In this document: one piece after another, positions 8,700-20,242 of the stretch
Position numbering within the stretch: position 1 is the first letter of the stretch
Layout: each line of letters opens with the position of its first letter
DNA from: Streptomonospora alba
GTDB lineage: Bacteria > Actinomycetota > Actinomycetes > Streptosporangiales > Streptosporangiaceae
Length of the DNA: 64,000 bases
Direction: 5' to 3'
Assembly: GCF_000826685.1 (NCBI RefSeq)
Contig: NZ_JROO01000044.1
Coordinates: forward strand, 1 to 64,000
The notes under the pieces: generated by a model
Told to the model about the DNA's origin: nothing
Database searches by the model: none
Seen by the model: the letters and a program-made list of their open reading frames with translations, nothing else
Program-made: the position numbers and the translations under genes

Positions 8700-10304
8700 C
8701 TACGCGCTGCCCTCGGCGACGAGCGTCTTCTCCCAAAGGGCGTCGCCCTGGGAGTCGCGCAAGGCCACGGTCAGCTCCTTGCTCTCCGGGTCGATCTCGA
8801 CCTCGCCGAAGTGCTGGAAGCCCTCCATCGGTGAGGCGTTGGCCGCCGGCGGCGCGTGCACGAACGCGGCCTCGGGCCCGAACGTGGGGTCCAGCTCGTT
8901 GGGGCCGAATCCGCCCGCGTGCAGCGGGCCGGAGACGAACTCCCAGAACGGGGAGAACTCGCGCGCAGCGGCCCGCTCGGGCGAGTAGTGGTGCGCGGCC
9001 GTGTAGTGCACGTCGGCGGTCAGCCACACCACGTCGCGCACACCGCGCCGGTGCAGCCCGTGCAGTACGCGCTCCAGCTCCGATTCGCGCCCGCGCGGGC
9101 GGCCCGCGGAGCCGTCGGCCACGCCCTCGATCCTCTCGCCGTCGGGCACGACGAGCCCGATCGGCATGTCGGAGGCGACGACCTTCCAGGTGGCCCGTGA
9201 GCGTGCCAGTCCGTCCACCAGCCAGGCCGCCTGGCGCCGGCCCAGGATGCCGGCGAAACCGTCGGCGTCCGCGGTGTTGGGGTCCCGGTACGGGCGCATG
9301 TCGATCACGAAGACGTCCAGGTCGGGCCCGTAGTCGATGCGGCGGTAGATCCGGCCGTCGACCGCCTCGGAGGCCGCGATCGGCTGCCACTCGTGGAAGG
9401 CCCGGTGCGCACGGCGGGCCAGCACGTCCACCTGGCGTACGCGGTAGCGGTCGTCGTCGAGGACCTCGCCCGGGTACCAGTTGTTGACGACCTCGTGGTC
9501 GTCCCACTGCACGATCTGCGGGACGCGGGCGGCGAAACCGCGCAGCGCGTCGTCGAGCAGGTTGTAGGCGTACTGGCCGCGGAACTCGTCCAGGGTCTCG
9601 GCCACCTTGGACTTGGCCTCGGTGACCAGGTTCCGCCAGATCCGCCCGTCGGGCAGATCCACCCGCTCCTGCAGCGGCCCGTCGGCATAGCAGGCGTCGC
9701 CGCTGTGCACGAAGAAGTCGGGTTCGCGCTCGGCCATGGCGGCGAAGACCGGCATGCCGCCGATGTCGGGGTTGATGCCCCAGCCCTGTCCGGCGACGTC
9801 GCCCGACCACACGAAGCGGATCGGCCGGTCGCCGCCGGGCGTGCGGAAGGAGCCTTCGAGCACCTCGCTGGTGTGGCGGCCGGACTCGGCGTGCACCCGG
9901 ACATAGGCATCACCGCCCGGCGCCAACCCGCGGATGCGGACTCGGCCGGTGCCGTCTGCGCCGGGCGAGAGGTGAGGGCCGCGCAGCGTGCGCGCGTTCG
10001 CGAAGTCGGGGCGGTCGGAGACTTCGACGACCATGCGCGCGGGCCGGTCAGCGCGGGTCCACACCACAGCGCCGTCCTGCCGGGGGTCGCCGAACTGCAG
10101 GCCGTGGGTCAGCTGCGGCCGGTTGCGGCCCTGAGCGAGGGCGGGAGCGGCGGGCACGGCTCCCATCGCCGCGGCACCGAGCCCGGCCGCGCCGTAGCGC
10201 AGCACGGTCCGCCTGTCAGGGCTCTGCGATGCGGTGGGACGGGAGCGGGAGGGGTCGGCGGACGACGCTTCGGGGGAAGGGGACGGCTCGGGGAACCCGG
10301 GCAT
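8700..10304 (-). CDS. phoD: PhoD-type alkaline phosphatase/phosphodiesterase, Tat-exported
   Basis: A secreted, Fe/Ca-dependent phosphomonoesterase/phosphodiesterase that releases phosphate from organic esters and wall teichoic acids. A twin-arginine signal with RRTVLRYGAAGLGAAAMG begins at about residue 31 of the 534-residue product, consistent with folded export. Metal-site segments typical of PhoD are present: HSGDACYADGP, QWDDHEVVNNWYP and VWLTADVHYTAAHHYSP. The ATG at 10304 is preceded by TGGAGG; an upstream GTG-type extension lacks one. PhoD genes of actinomycetes are usually under PhoP control in phosphate starvation; I could not confidently place PHO boxes here. Given the wall-glycan genes later in the window, its own teichoic acid is a possible substrate. 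Confidence 0.94.
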   Translation of the reverse strand: MPGFPEPSPSPEASSADPSRSRPTASQSPDRRTVLRYGAAGLGAAAMGAVPAAPALAQGRNRPQLTHGLQFGDPRQDGAVVWTRADRPARMVVEVSDRPDFANARTLRGPHLSPGADGTGRVRIRGLAPGGDAYVRVHAESGRHTSEVLEGSFRTPGGDRPIRFVWSGDVAGQGWGINPDIGGMPVFAAMAEREPDFFVHSGDACYADGPLQERVDLPDGRIWRNLVTEAKSKVAETLDEFRGQYAYNLLDDALRGFAARVPQIVQWDDHEVVNNWYPGEVLDDDRYRVRQVDVLARRAHRAFHEWQPIAASEAVDGRIYRRIDYGPDLDVFVIDMRPYRDPNTADADGFAGILGRRQAAWLVDGLARSRATWKVVASDMPIGLVVPDGERIEGVADGSAGRPRGRESELERVLHGLHRRGVRDVVWLTADVHYTAAHHYSPERAAAREFSPFWEFVSGPLHAGGFGPNELDPTFGPEAAFVHAPPAANASPMEGFQHFGEVEIDPESKELTVALRDSQGDALWEKTLVAEGSA

Positions 10305-10498
10305 GGGGGCCTCCAGGGGGCGGGCTGGGACTCGCCGGACCGTTCTATCGGGGTTCCGCCGCGTCTCGCCCGCCGCCATGGGAACGGCGGATGAACGCCG
10401 GCGATCGATGTTCGCCGGCGCACCTGGCGGCGGTTGCGACTGTGCTTGCGGTGCCTCGCACGCCGCCGATCCGCGGCAGGCCGCCCCGTGGAACGCCG

Positions 10499-10598
10499 AA
10501 GGCCGGTGCCGGCTCCCTATAGCGGAGCGGCACCGGCCTTGACGGCCCGGCCGCCCGCGCCGCCCCGGCCCCGGCCGGGGCCGGGGCGGCGCGGGCGG
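10499..10598 (-). terminator. Double hairpin downstream of phoH
   Basis: Two large inverted repeats follow the leftward phoH stop: a perfect 48-base G+C palindrome (arms 10551-10574 and 10575-10598) and a second 17-18-base hairpin (10499-10516 with 10524-10540). They occupy most of the 301-base gap between phoH and phoD. The rest of that gap (10305-10498) should hold the phoD promoter, but I see no clear consensus hexamers. Confidence 0.8.
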
Positions 10599-10605
10599 CG
10601 GCGGG

Positions 10606-11952
10606 TCAGCCTTCCAGCATCTCGGTCACCAGGGCCGCGATCGGTGACCGCTCGGACCGGGTGAGGGTGATGTGGGAGAACAGCGGGTGCCCCTTGAGCT
10701 TCTCGACGACGGCGACGACGCCGTCGTAGCGGCCCACCCGCAGGTTGTCGCTCTGGGCGATGTCGTGGGTGAGCACCACCCGCGAGTTCTCGCCCAGCCG
10801 TGAGAGCACGGTCAGCAGCACACCGCGCTCCAGCGACTGCGCCTCGTCGACGATGACGAACGCGTCGTGCAGCGAGCGGCCGCGGATGTGCGTCAGCGGC
10901 AGGACCTCCAGCATCCCGCGGTCGACCACCTCGTCTATGACGTCTTGCGTGGTGACGGCGGAGAGGGTGTCGTGCACCGCCTGCGCCCAGGGCGACATCT
11001 TCTCGTTCTCGGTGCCGGGAAGGTAGCCCAGCTCCTGGCCGCCCACGGCGTACAGCGGCCGGAAGACCATGACCTTGCGGTGCTGGCCGCGCTCCAGAAC
11101 GGCCTCCAGGCCCGCGCACAGCGCCAGAGCGGACTTGCCCGTGCCGGCGCGGCCGCCCATGGAGACGATGCCGACCTCGGGGTCGGTGAGCAGGTCGAGG
11201 GCGACGCGCTGCTCGGCGCTTCGCCCGTGGAGACCGAAGACGTCGCGGTCGCCCTTGACGACCTTGACGGACTTGTCGGGGAGCACGCGTCCCAGGGCCT
11301 TGCCGCGCTCGGACACCAGTACGAGCCCGGTGTGGCAGGGCAGTTCGCGGGCCGCCTCGATGTCGGCGGTGCCGTCGCCTTCGAACAGTGCCGAGACTTC
11401 GTGGGCGGGGACCTCCAATTCGGCCATGCCGGTCCACCCGTGCTCGATCGGGAGCTCGGCGCGGTATTCGTCGGCCGCGAGCCCGATCGAGGACGCCTTT
11501 ATCCGCATCGGCAGATCCTTGCTGACGAGGACGACGTCGGCGCCCTCCGCCCGCAGGTTGGAGGCGACGGTGAGGATTCGGGCATCGTTGTCGCCGAGCC
11601 GGAAACCCGCCGGAAGGACGGACTGGTCGCTGTGGTTGAGCTCCACCCGCAGCGTTCCGCCCTCATCGTTCACCGGGACGTCGACGTCGAGGCCGCCGTT
11701 GTCGACCCGGAGGCCGTCCAGCCGGCGCAGTGCCTCTCGGGCGAAATATCCCAGCTCGGGGTGGTGCCGCTTGCTCTCCAGCTCGGTGATAACGACGATC
11801 GGCAGAACCACCGCGTGCTCGGCGAACCGGCCGATCGAGGCGGGATCGGCCAGCAGCACGCTCGTGTCCAGCACGTAGGTGCGGCGCTCGCCTCCTCGCT
11901 CGGCTAGGTCAGGAGTGTCGTCGGCACTGAGGTGGATCGAGGAACTAGCCAC
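10606..11952 (-). CDS. phoH2: PhoH family protein with N-terminal PIN domain
   Basis: A 448-residue two-domain protein. The N-terminal PIN-type nuclease domain starts at [19 protein letters not shown] with the first acidic residue in VLDTSVLL. The C-terminal PhoH ATPase domain has Walker [14 protein letters not shown] and Walker [13 protein letters not shown]-PhoH fusions (PhoH2) in mycobacteria act as RNA helicases/ribonucleases, so the expected role is RNA unwinding and cleavage. The GTG at 11952 is chosen because GGGGAG lies five bases upstream. The next gene upstream is the cis-prenyltransferase, about 297 bases away with no gene between. Confidence 0.92.
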   Translation of the reverse strand: MASSSIHLSADDTPDLAERGGERRTYVLDTSVLLADPASIGRFAEHAVVLPIVVITELESKRHHPELGYFAREALRRLDGLRVDNGGLDVDVPVNDEGGTLRVELNHSDQSVLPAGFRLGDNDARILTVASNLRAEGADVVLVSKDLPMRIKASSIGLAADEYRAELPIEHGWTGMAELEVPAHEVSALFEGDGTADIEAARELPCHTGLVLVSERGKALGRVLPDKSVKVVKGDRDVFGLHGRSAEQRVALDLLTDPEVGIVSMGGRAGTGKSALALCAGLEAVLERGQHRKVMVFRPLYAVGGQELGYLPGTENEKMSPWAQAVHDTLSAVTTQDVIDEVVDRGMLEVLPLTHIRGRSLHDAFVIVDEAQSLERGVLLTVLSRLGENSRVVLTHDIAQSDNLRVGRYDGVVAVVEKLKGHPLFSHITLTRSERSPIAALVTEMLEG

Positions 11953-12249
11953 TCGTTCTCCCCTTTGGGCGCGCCGCGGCGCCCTGGTCTCACGGGATAC
12001 CAAGGACCGGGACCAGCCCCGCAAGGGCCGGGACCGGCCCTCGTCTCCATGAGCTCCTTCACTGGCCAGGACCTCAAATGCTCGGGGCCTCCCGAGTAAG
12101 CGGATGGGCACCGCTCACTTGATTCGACGGTACCCGGCTCCCGGCAAAGAGCAAGACCCCCAGGTCGCACGGCATGTGAACACCCCGTTACGCGGCGATT
12201 CCTCCGATCCGGGAGCGGGGCGGTGCGACCGGTCCGGCGCGGGGGCGGC

Positions 12250-13011
12250 TCAGGAGCCGAAACGCCGGTTGCGCGCGCCGTAGGCGCGGAGCGCTCGGAG
12301 GAAGTCCACCTTCCGGAAGGCCGGCCAGAAGACCTCGCAGAAGTAGAACTCCGCCTGTGCGCTCTGCCAGAGCATGAACCCGGAAAGTCGCTGCTCCCCC
12401 GAAGTGCGGATGAGCAGATCCGGATCCGGCTGGCCGCGCGTGTAGAGATGCTCGGCGATGTGGTCCAGGTCGAGTCGCTCGGCGAGCTCCTCGAGACTGG
12501 TGCCTTTGGCCGCCTCGGCGACGAGGAGCGACCGCACCGCATCAGCGATCTCACGTCTTCCTCCATACCCGACCGCAACATTCACAATCAGGCCGGAGTT
12601 TCCGGATGTGGCGGCGTGGGCCTCTTTCATCACCCGCGCGGTGGAGTCGGGCAGCAGGTCGAGCGCGCCCATGGGGTTGACGTTCCAGCCCTCGCGGCGC
12701 AGGCGGGTGACGGTGCCTTCGATGATCTTGAGCAGCGGTTCGAGCTCCTCGCGCTTGCGCGTGAGGTTGTCGGTGGACAGCAGCCAGAGTGTGACCACTT
12801 GCACGCCGATCTCGTCGCACCAGCCGAGCAGGTCGAAGATCTTCTCGGCACCGGCCTGGTGGCCCGCCTCGGCGCTGGCGAGCCCGCTGATCCGGGCCCA
12901 TCTGCGGTTGCCGTCCAGGATGACGCCGACGTGGCGGGGGATCTCGAACGTGCCGAGCGAGCGCTCCAGCCGACGCTCGTACAGCCAGTACAAGGGGTCA
13001 CGAAGCCCCAT
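12250..13011 (-). CDS. uppS: Isoprenyl transferase (cis-prenyl diphosphate synthase)
   Basis: Condenses isopentenyl diphosphate onto an allylic primer to make Z-prenyl diphosphates used as carriers for wall polymers. The catalytic block GVILDGNRRWAR has its Asp at residue 33. The C-terminal signature with LLIRTSGEQRLSGFMLWQ, followed by FYFCEVFWPAFR, is complete. The N-terminus MGLRDPLYWLYERRLERSL resembles the shorter-chain actinobacterial type (Rv1086-like, Z-farnesyl diphosphate) more than the long-chain one, so chain length is uncertain. The ATG start at 13011 gives 253 residues. It lies between phoH and a sigma factor gene on the same strand. Confidence 0.94.
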   Translation of the reverse strand: MGLRDPLYWLYERRLERSLGTFEIPRHVGVILDGNRRWARISGLASAEAGHQAGAEKIFDLLGWCDEIGVQVVTLWLLSTDNLTRKREELEPLLKIIEGTVTRLRREGWNVNPMGALDLLPDSTARVMKEAHAATSGNSGLIVNVAVGYGGRREIADAVRSLLVAEAAKGTSLEELAERLDLDHIAEHLYTRGQPDPDLLIRTSGEQRLSGFMLWQSAQAEFYFCEVFWPAFRKVDFLRALRAYGARNRRFGS

Positions 13012-13144
13012 GGGACGCTACCTTTCGCCGCGTTCGGGGGGGGGACAGGCGCCAACGCACCCGTCCGGTTCACCGCGCTCCGGCGCAGCGACCGCGAGCG
13101 TGCGCGCCACCGTGTCCAGCGTAGGGCGATAAGTCGGGTTCACG

Positions 13145-13732
13145 TTACTGCAGCGAGGCGCGGACATGCTTGCGGCCTTCGTGGATACGGGACTTCACCG
13201 TGCCCAGAGCGAGGTCGAGCTCGGTGGCGATCTCCTTGTAATCCATCTGGCACAGGTCGCGCAGCACCAGCGGGGCGACCAGGTTGGGCCGGTCGCGCTC
13301 CAGCTGGTCGAGCGCCTCCAGCAGGTCGATCCGGGAACCCGCGATCACGCTCGTGGTGCGGGGATCGCGATGGTTCGGGATGCGATCGGACTCCGTCGGC
13401 ATCTCCGCGGAGCGCCGCTTCATCGACCTGTAGGTCTGCCGTGCCGAATTCGAAACCACCGTATACAGCCACGTGGTGAAGAGCGAATCGCCCTTGAAAC
13501 CGCCGATGTTGCGGGCGACGCGCAGCAGCGCGTCCTGGCAGGCCTCCTCGGCGTCCTGGCGGTAGGGCAGGAAGCGCGCGCACCTGCGCAGCACCTCCGG
13601 CTGGATCCTGCGGAGCAGATCGTCCAGCGCCGCGGAGTCGCCGTCGCGCGCCCGCCCGGCGAGCTCCTCAAGGGAGTCGTCGACCTTGGCGGCCGACCGC
13701 CGGGACCCGGGCCCTTTGTCACTGTTATCCAC
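13145..13732 (-). CDS. Sigma-70 family RNA polymerase sigma factor (ECF type)
   Basis: A 195-residue two-domain sigma factor. Region 2 includes CARFLPYRQDAEEACQDALL and region 4 is the HTH ending in LALGTVKSRIHEGRKHVRASL. There is no anti-sigma gene beside it. The GTG at 13732 (GTGGATAACAGT) has GGGAG ten bases upstream. Extending upstream gives low-quality sequence, so I reject it. It is divergent from a Ser/Thr kinase with 182 bases between, a pairing that invites regulation by phosphorylation, though that is inference. The segment between regions 2 and 4 is short and charged (KRRSAEMPTESDRIPNHRD). Confidence 0.9.
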   Translation of the reverse strand: MDNSDKGPGSRRSAAKVDDSLEELAGRARDGDSAALDDLLRRIQPEVLRRCARFLPYRQDAEEACQDALLRVARNIGGFKGDSLFTTWLYTVVSNSARQTYRSMKRRSAEMPTESDRIPNHRDPRTTSVIAGSRIDLLEALDQLERDRPNLVAPLVLRDLCQMDYKEIATELDLALGTVKSRIHEGRKHVRASLQ

Positions 13733-13914
13733 GACTGACAGCTCCCTGCACGAGCGGTTGCCCTCTACATGTCTTCCACGTCCATCCCCCACCATGAGGT
13801 TCACATCCCCGTTGGACGCGTAGGAGCCCGCGGCGGCTCCGCAGCCGCCGAGACCCCGCGCTGCGCACGCGATTTCCCACGTTTGGCCCCCGCGGCACTG
13901 GTAAGGCAGTTCCT

Positions 13915-15288
13915 GTGGCACAACCGGACACTTTCGGCCGATACCGCGTTATCCGGCATCTCGGCTCGGGCTCGTTCGCGACCGTATGGCTCGCGCACGA
14001 CGACCAGCTGGACACCCCCGTGGCCGTCAAAGTGCTGGCCGAGAACTGGGCTCACCAGCTGGATGTCCACGACCGCTTCGTGGCCGAGGCCCGCATCCTG
14101 CGCCAGGCCGACTCGGCATGGCTGGTCAGAGTGCACGATATCGGCACGCTCTCCGACGAGCGCCCCTATTTCGTCATGCCCTACGCAGACCAGGGCAGTG
14201 TCGCCGATCTCATCGCCAAGCGCCCGCTTCCCCTGGACGAGGCGCTGCGGCTGCTGACCGAAATCGGCCAAGGTGTCACCGTCCTCCACCGCCACGGCAC
14301 CATCCACCGCGACATCAAGCCCTCAAACGTACTCCTGCAATCCTCGCCCGTGGGCCAACGCGTTCTGGTGGCCGATCTCGGCTTCGCGAAGAGCATCGAC
14401 GGCGCCTCGGGGTTCACGGCGGCCGCGGGCACCCCCGGCTACATGTCGCCGGAGCAGCACGGCCCCGGCGGCGACCTGGACGTGCGCGCCGACGTCTACT
14501 CGCTGGGCGCCGTCGCCTACGAGCTGATCACCGGCCGCCGCCCGCCGGCGCCGCCTGTGCGGGTGCCGCCGCGGCGGCTGCGGCCGGGCGTGCCGCAGGC
14601 GCTGGACGAGTTGATCATGTCGGCTCTGGCCGAGGACCGCACCGCCCGACCGCCCGACGCCAAGGCCTTCACCGACCGCATCCGGGCCATCCGCATGGTG
14701 CCCGACCTGCGCTCGGAACTGCCGTGGTGGGTGCGCCACCGCTCGTTGTGGCGGCGGGCCGTGGCCGTGCTCGCAGCGCTGGCACTGGTGCTGGCCGGCA
14801 CCACCGGTGCCGCGGCCTCGTCGACCCGTGCGCTCACCGAGGTCCGCTACGCCGGCGACGAACTGCACCTTGCGGTACCCCAGGCCTGGGCCCGACAGTT
14901 CCACAACGGGCGCGCGGTACCCAGCGCTGTGGAGTCCGACCGCACTTCGGGGGTGCTGGTCGCCACCGACCTCGAGGCATGGGACGAACCCCGGGCCTCC
15001 GTGGCCGGGGTGTTCGCCGCGCTGCTGCCGGGAACCGGCCACGACCTCGATTCCCTGCTGGACGGCGCGCCCTGCCCGGGCCCGGTGGAGCGGCGCGGAT
15101 TCGCCGGTCCCGAGTGGTCGGGGGAGATCCGCCAGTGGCCCTCGTGCGCCGGGCGGCCGGGCGCAGTCGCCGTGGCGTCGCTGGCCAGCGCACACCGCGA
15201 GACGACGTTGTACCTGGAGGTCCGCCAGCCCGGCCGCCGCCCCGACGTGATCGACAGCATCATCGCCGCCACACGGCTCTCACGCTGA
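13915..15288 (+). CDS. Membrane Ser/Thr protein kinase
   Basis: A Hanks-type (PknB-like) kinase of 457 residues. The glycine loop LGSGSFATVWLAHD is at about 16-29 and the ATP-anchoring Lys at 39. The catalytic loop HRDIKPSNV is at 131-139. The metal motif is DLG (154-156) instead of the usual DFG, a common tolerated variant. The APE-equivalent SPEQH is present. One transmembrane helix at about 282-304 is followed by a 150-residue extracellular domain with no PASTA repeats; it has two Cys and may sense a ligand. GTG start with AAGG upstream. Divergent from the sigma factor gene. Confidence 0.93.
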   Translation: MAQPDTFGRYRVIRHLGSGSFATVWLAHDDQLDTPVAVKVLAENWAHQLDVHDRFVAEARILRQADSAWLVRVHDIGTLSDERPYFVMPYADQGSVADLIAKRPLPLDEALRLLTEIGQGVTVLHRHGTIHRDIKPSNVLLQSSPVGQRVLVADLGFAKSIDGASGFTAAAGTPGYMSPEQHGPGGDLDVRADVYSLGAVAYELITGRRPPAPPVRVPPRRLRPGVPQALDELIMSALAEDRTARPPDAKAFTDRIRAIRMVPDLRSELPWWVRHRSLWRRAVAVLAALALVLAGTTGAAASSTRALTEVRYAGDELHLAVPQAWARQFHNGRAVPSAVESDRTSGVLVATDLEAWDEPRASVAGVFAALLPGTGHDLDSLLDGAPCPGPVERRGFAGPEWSGEIRQWPSCAGRPGAVAVASLASAHRETTLYLEVRQPGRRPDVIDSIIAATRLSR

Positions 15289-15292
15289 CCCG

Positions 15293-15334
15293 CGCCGCTC
15301 CCGCGTGTCCGCCTACGGACGCGCGGGAGCGGCG
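15293..15334. terminator. Bidirectional hairpin between kinase and DUF255 genes
   Basis: An 18-bp stem with one mismatch (15293-15310 with 15317-15334) and a six-base loop sits between convergent stops at 15288 and 15345. Confidence 0.8.
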
Positions 15335-15344
15335 GGACGGACCT

Positions 15345-17345
<2,001 letters not shown>

Positions 17346-17626
17346 ACCCCCACTCTGCCCACGCACCCGCCGTGGATGCCACCGCGGGCACGGCGCGACC
17401 GTGCCGGTGCCGCCGCCCGGGTCCCGCTTGGACGGCGTCATGGCGGAGACCGGGCGCGACCGGCTGTGACACAGCACGCCGGCGCCGACCACGGCGGGCA
17501 GGGCGCGCCGCCTACTGCGACGGCCTCACCGGCAGGCTGGTCGCGACCCCGCGGTCGCCTCGCCCCACCGGCTGAGCGCCGCCCCGGCCCTCGCCGCGGA
17601 GCGGTCGGCGGAGGCGGCGCATCCAC

Positions 17627-17896
17627 CTACGACGGCGGGGAGGCGGTGCCCGTCGTGTCGGCGGCGGGGCCGGAGCCGTCGTCGGCGGTCTCCGCGGAGT
17701 CGGAGTCCGTCCGGGAGTCGCCGGTGTCGTCGCGCGCGACCTGGATGCCGTCCAGACGCTTGCGCATGGACTTCATCAGGAAGTACAGCGCGACGCCCAC
17801 GGAGGCGATGGCGACGAACCCGAGCACGCCGGGGGTGACGGTGTCGGCTGCAGGCCCCTCGGAGGCCAGCGTTACCAGGGCGTTCATGCCGTTCAT
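17627..17896 (-). CDS. Small single-pass membrane protein downstream of mca
   Basis: 89 residues: about 22 N-terminal residues, one transmembrane helix (PGVLGFVAIASVGVALYFLM), a basic stop-transfer KSMRKRL and an acidic Asp/Ser/Thr-rich tail. Its ATG overlaps the mca stop by four bases, so it is translationally coupled to mca. I recall a similar small protein next to mca in other actinomycetes; its function is unknown. Confidence 0.8.
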   Translation of the reverse strand: MNGMNALVTLASEGPAADTVTPGVLGFVAIASVGVALYFLMKSMRKRLDGIQVARDDTGDSRTDSDSAETADDGSGPAADTTGTASPPS

Positions 17897-18771
17897 ACTC
17901 TCACCGTGTCGCGCACGCCCGCGAAGAGGTCGTCCTCGGGGACGTCGGTGTCCACCAGCGAGCGTGCGAGGTGGTAGTCCTCATGCGGCCATGCTTCGCG
18001 CTGCACGTCCATCGGCACCGCGAACCAGAACCCGTTGGGGTCGATCTGGGTGGCGTGGGCGATCAGGGCCCTGTCGCGCGTCTCGAAGAACTCGTCGCAC
18101 TTGACCTGCGTGGTGATGTCCCACTCGGGGAACTCGCGCTTGCGCATGCGCTCCAGCCACTCGGCGAGGGGGTTCTCCAGTCCGCGCTCGTCGAGGAGTT
18201 CGGCCACGCGCTCGAACCGCGCCTGGGGGAAGGAGACGTGGTAGTAGAGCTTGAGGGGCTGCCAGGGATCGCCGGTGCCCGGATAGCGCTCGGGATCGCC
18301 CGCGGCGTCGAAGGCCTCGACCGACACCTTGTTGGTCATGATGTGGTCGGGGTGGGGGTAGCCGCCCTTCTCGTCGTAGGTGGTGACCACGTGCGGACGG
18401 AACGACCGCATCGAGCGCACCAGGGGCTCGGCGGCGGTCTCCAGCGGCTGCATCGCGAAGCAGCCTTCGGGCAGGGGCGGCAGAGGGTCGCCCTCGGGCA
18501 GGCCGGAGTCGACGAAGCCGGCGAACTCCTGGTGGACGCCGAGGATCTCGCGGGCCTCGGCCATCTCCTTGCGGCGCACCTCGGCGATGTTCTCGCGGAT
18601 CTCCGGGCGGTCCATCGCCGGATTCAGGATGGAGCCGGCTTCTCCGCCGGTCAGCGTGACGACGAGCACTTCGGCGCCCTCGTTCACATAGCGGGCCATG
18701 CTGGCCGCGCCCTTGCTGGACTCGTCATCGGGATGGGCATGAACGGCCATCAGCCGCAGACGCTCGGACAA
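17893..18771 (-). CDS. mca: Mycothiol S-conjugate amidase
   Basis: Cleaves mycothiol S-conjugates of electrophiles and antibiotics to a mercapturic acid for export plus GlcN-Ins, which is recycled. Zinc-dependent LmbE/PIG-L fold. Metal motif HAHPDDESSKG is at residues 11-21 and the second site GGYPHPDHIMTN at about 143. At 292 residues it is normal for Mca. The TTG at 18771 is chosen: AAGGGG lies nine bases upstream and the resulting start LSERLRLMAVHAHPDDE aligns with the usual Mca N-terminus. Its presence shows the host makes mycothiol and is therefore an actinobacterium. Confidence 0.95.
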   Translation of the reverse strand: MSERLRLMAVHAHPDDESSKGAASMARYVNEGAEVLVVTLTGGEAGSILNPAMDRPEIRENIAEVRRKEMAEAREILGVHQEFAGFVDSGLPEGDPLPPLPEGCFAMQPLETAAEPLVRSMRSFRPHVVTTYDEKGGYPHPDHIMTNKVSVEAFDAAGDPERYPGTGDPWQPLKLYYHVSFPQARFERVAELLDERGLENPLAEWLERMRKREFPEWDITTQVKCDEFFETRDRALIAHATQIDPNGFWFAVPMDVQREAWPHEDYHLARSLVDTDVPEDDLFAGVRDTVRV

Positions 18772-18946
18772 CGGAACGGTCCCCTTGGGTAGTCGCGTGA
18801 GACGAATGTACGGGCGGGAAAGGCGTCCGCCCGCGGGATCGGCCCGCGCCGCCGGCCTTGCGGACATGCGAGGCAGGGGTGGGACAGGGGCGACCCGGGA
18901 CGGGGCTATCTTAGACAACGTAGACCCCATGTTCGGAGATTCCCGT

Positions 18947-19381
18947 ATGCCCGACCGCCCCGCCGGCTCCACGTCCGGCGAACCCGAGCCCGCGTCCGGC
19001 ACCGCCGAGTCCGCCGCCTCGTGGACGCGGCGCCGCCTGGGCAACACGCCTGTCTTCTTCGTGGTGGGGCTGCTCGCCGCCGTGGTCTTCACGATCGGCT
19101 GGGGATACGCGCTGATGAGCTACAGCGGCTCCGGGGGCGCTTCGGTGCAGGTGGTGTCCTGGCAGACCGAATCGCAGGAGGCCAGCGTGAGCTTCCAGGT
19201 GAACAGCGACGCACCCGCCGAATGCGTGATCACCGCGCGCGACGACAAGCATGTCGTGGTCGGGCAGAAAAGCGTCGACGTCGAATCGGGAATCCGCGAC
19301 GTCACCGCGACTGTTGACACGATTCGTGAGGCTTCCGCGGTAGAAGTGGGCTCTTGCAGGGAACAGAGTCCCACAAGGTAG
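18947..19381 (+). CDS. DUF4307 membrane protein
   Basis: 144 residues with an N-terminal cytoplasmic tail, one transmembrane helix (NTPVFFVVGLLAAVVFTIGW) and a C-terminal extracytoplasmic beta-rich domain with two conserved Cys (AECVITA and GSCREQ). This is the layout of DUF4307, an actinobacterial family habitually found between mca and greA, exactly as here. The ATG at 18947 has GGAG eight bases upstream; an in-frame ATG at 18929 lacks one. Function unknown. Confidence 0.85.
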   Translation: MPDRPAGSTSGEPEPASGTAESAASWTRRRLGNTPVFFVVGLLAAVVFTIGWGYALMSYSGSGGASVQVVSWQTESQEASVSFQVNSDAPAECVITARDDKHVVVGQKSVDVESGIRDVTATVDTIREASAVEVGSCREQSPTR

Positions 19382-19552
19382 TCCGGCTCCGCCGCCCGTC
19401 CGGGCTCCCCGCCGCCCGACCACGCCCATCCTCCAGCCACGCCGCGCGGACCAGCGTTTATCGCCCCGCCGTCCGAATGGCGCGGTGATAATCTCGTAAG
19501 TTCATCTACGGCCGATACGGCCGCAGTCACTAGTAGCACCAAGGGAGTTCCC

Positions 19553-20059
19553 GTGACCGAGACCCGCGATGACAACGTCACCTGGCTGACTCAGGAGGCG
19601 TATGACCGGCTCAACGCGGAGCTGGAGCACCTTACGGGCACTGGTCGTATCGAGATCGCCGACAAGATCGAAGCCGCCCGCGAAGAGGGTGACCTCAAGG
19701 AGAACGGCGGCTACCACGCCGCCAAGGAGGAGCAGGGCAAGATCGAGGCCCGCATCGCCCAGCTCCAGAACATCCTGCGCAACGCGCGCGTGGGCGGCGC
19801 GCCCCCGAAGGCGGGCACCGTCGCTCCCGGTATGACGGTCACCATCAAGTTCGAAGGCGACGACGAAGAGGTCACCTTCCTCCTCGCCTCCCGGGAGGAA
19901 AGCGGCGCGCCGATCGACGTGTACTCGCCGAAATCGCCCCTGGGCAGCGCCATCAACGGCAAGAAGATCGGCGAGACCGTCTCCTACACGCTGCCCAACG
20001 GGCGCAGCGCATCGGTCGAGATCATCGACGCCGTCCCTTACGGCTCCGAGTCCTCCTGA
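19553..20059 (+). CDS. greA: Transcription elongation factor GreA
   Basis: Rescues backtracked RNA polymerase by stimulating intrinsic transcript cleavage. The N-terminal coiled coil carries the acidic tip in REEGDLKENGGYHAAKEEQG (about residues 38-57). The C-terminal FKBP-like domain ends in SPLGSAINGKKIGETVSYTL, the GreA signature. GTG start with AAGGGAG six bases upstream. A GATAAT hexamer at 19487-19492 may be the -10 element of its promoter, but no good -35 accompanies it. 168 residues, normal length. Confidence 0.97.
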   Translation: MTETRDDNVTWLTQEAYDRLNAELEHLTGTGRIEIADKIEAAREEGDLKENGGYHAAKEEQGKIEARIAQLQNILRNARVGGAPPKAGTVAPGMTVTIKFEGDDEEVTFLLASREESGAPIDVYSPKSPLGSAINGKKIGETVSYTLPNGRSASVEIIDAVPYGSESS

Positions 20060-20083
20060 CGGGCTCCCACAGCACGCAGTACG

Positions 20084-20123
20084 CATCGAGAGGGGGCGGC
20101 CGAGCGGCCGCCCCCTCTCGATG
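20084..20123 (+). terminator. greA terminator hairpin
   Basis: A perfect 19-bp inverted repeat (20084-20102 with 20105-20123) beginning 25 bases after the greA stop. Confidence 0.85.
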
Positions 20124-20242
20124 GCGGGAGCGGATTTCGGACCTGCGGTGATCGCACGTCCGTTCCCGGCCGGATCCGGCCCGCGGCCTCGCCCCGGCCC
20201 CGCCGCCGTCCGGTGGCTGCTCGCGGCCTGCGGTGACACCAT

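Noticed and set aside
19382-19552. Riboswitch or attenuator before greA
   Set aside because: Only a possible -10 box is visible and no stable leader structure.
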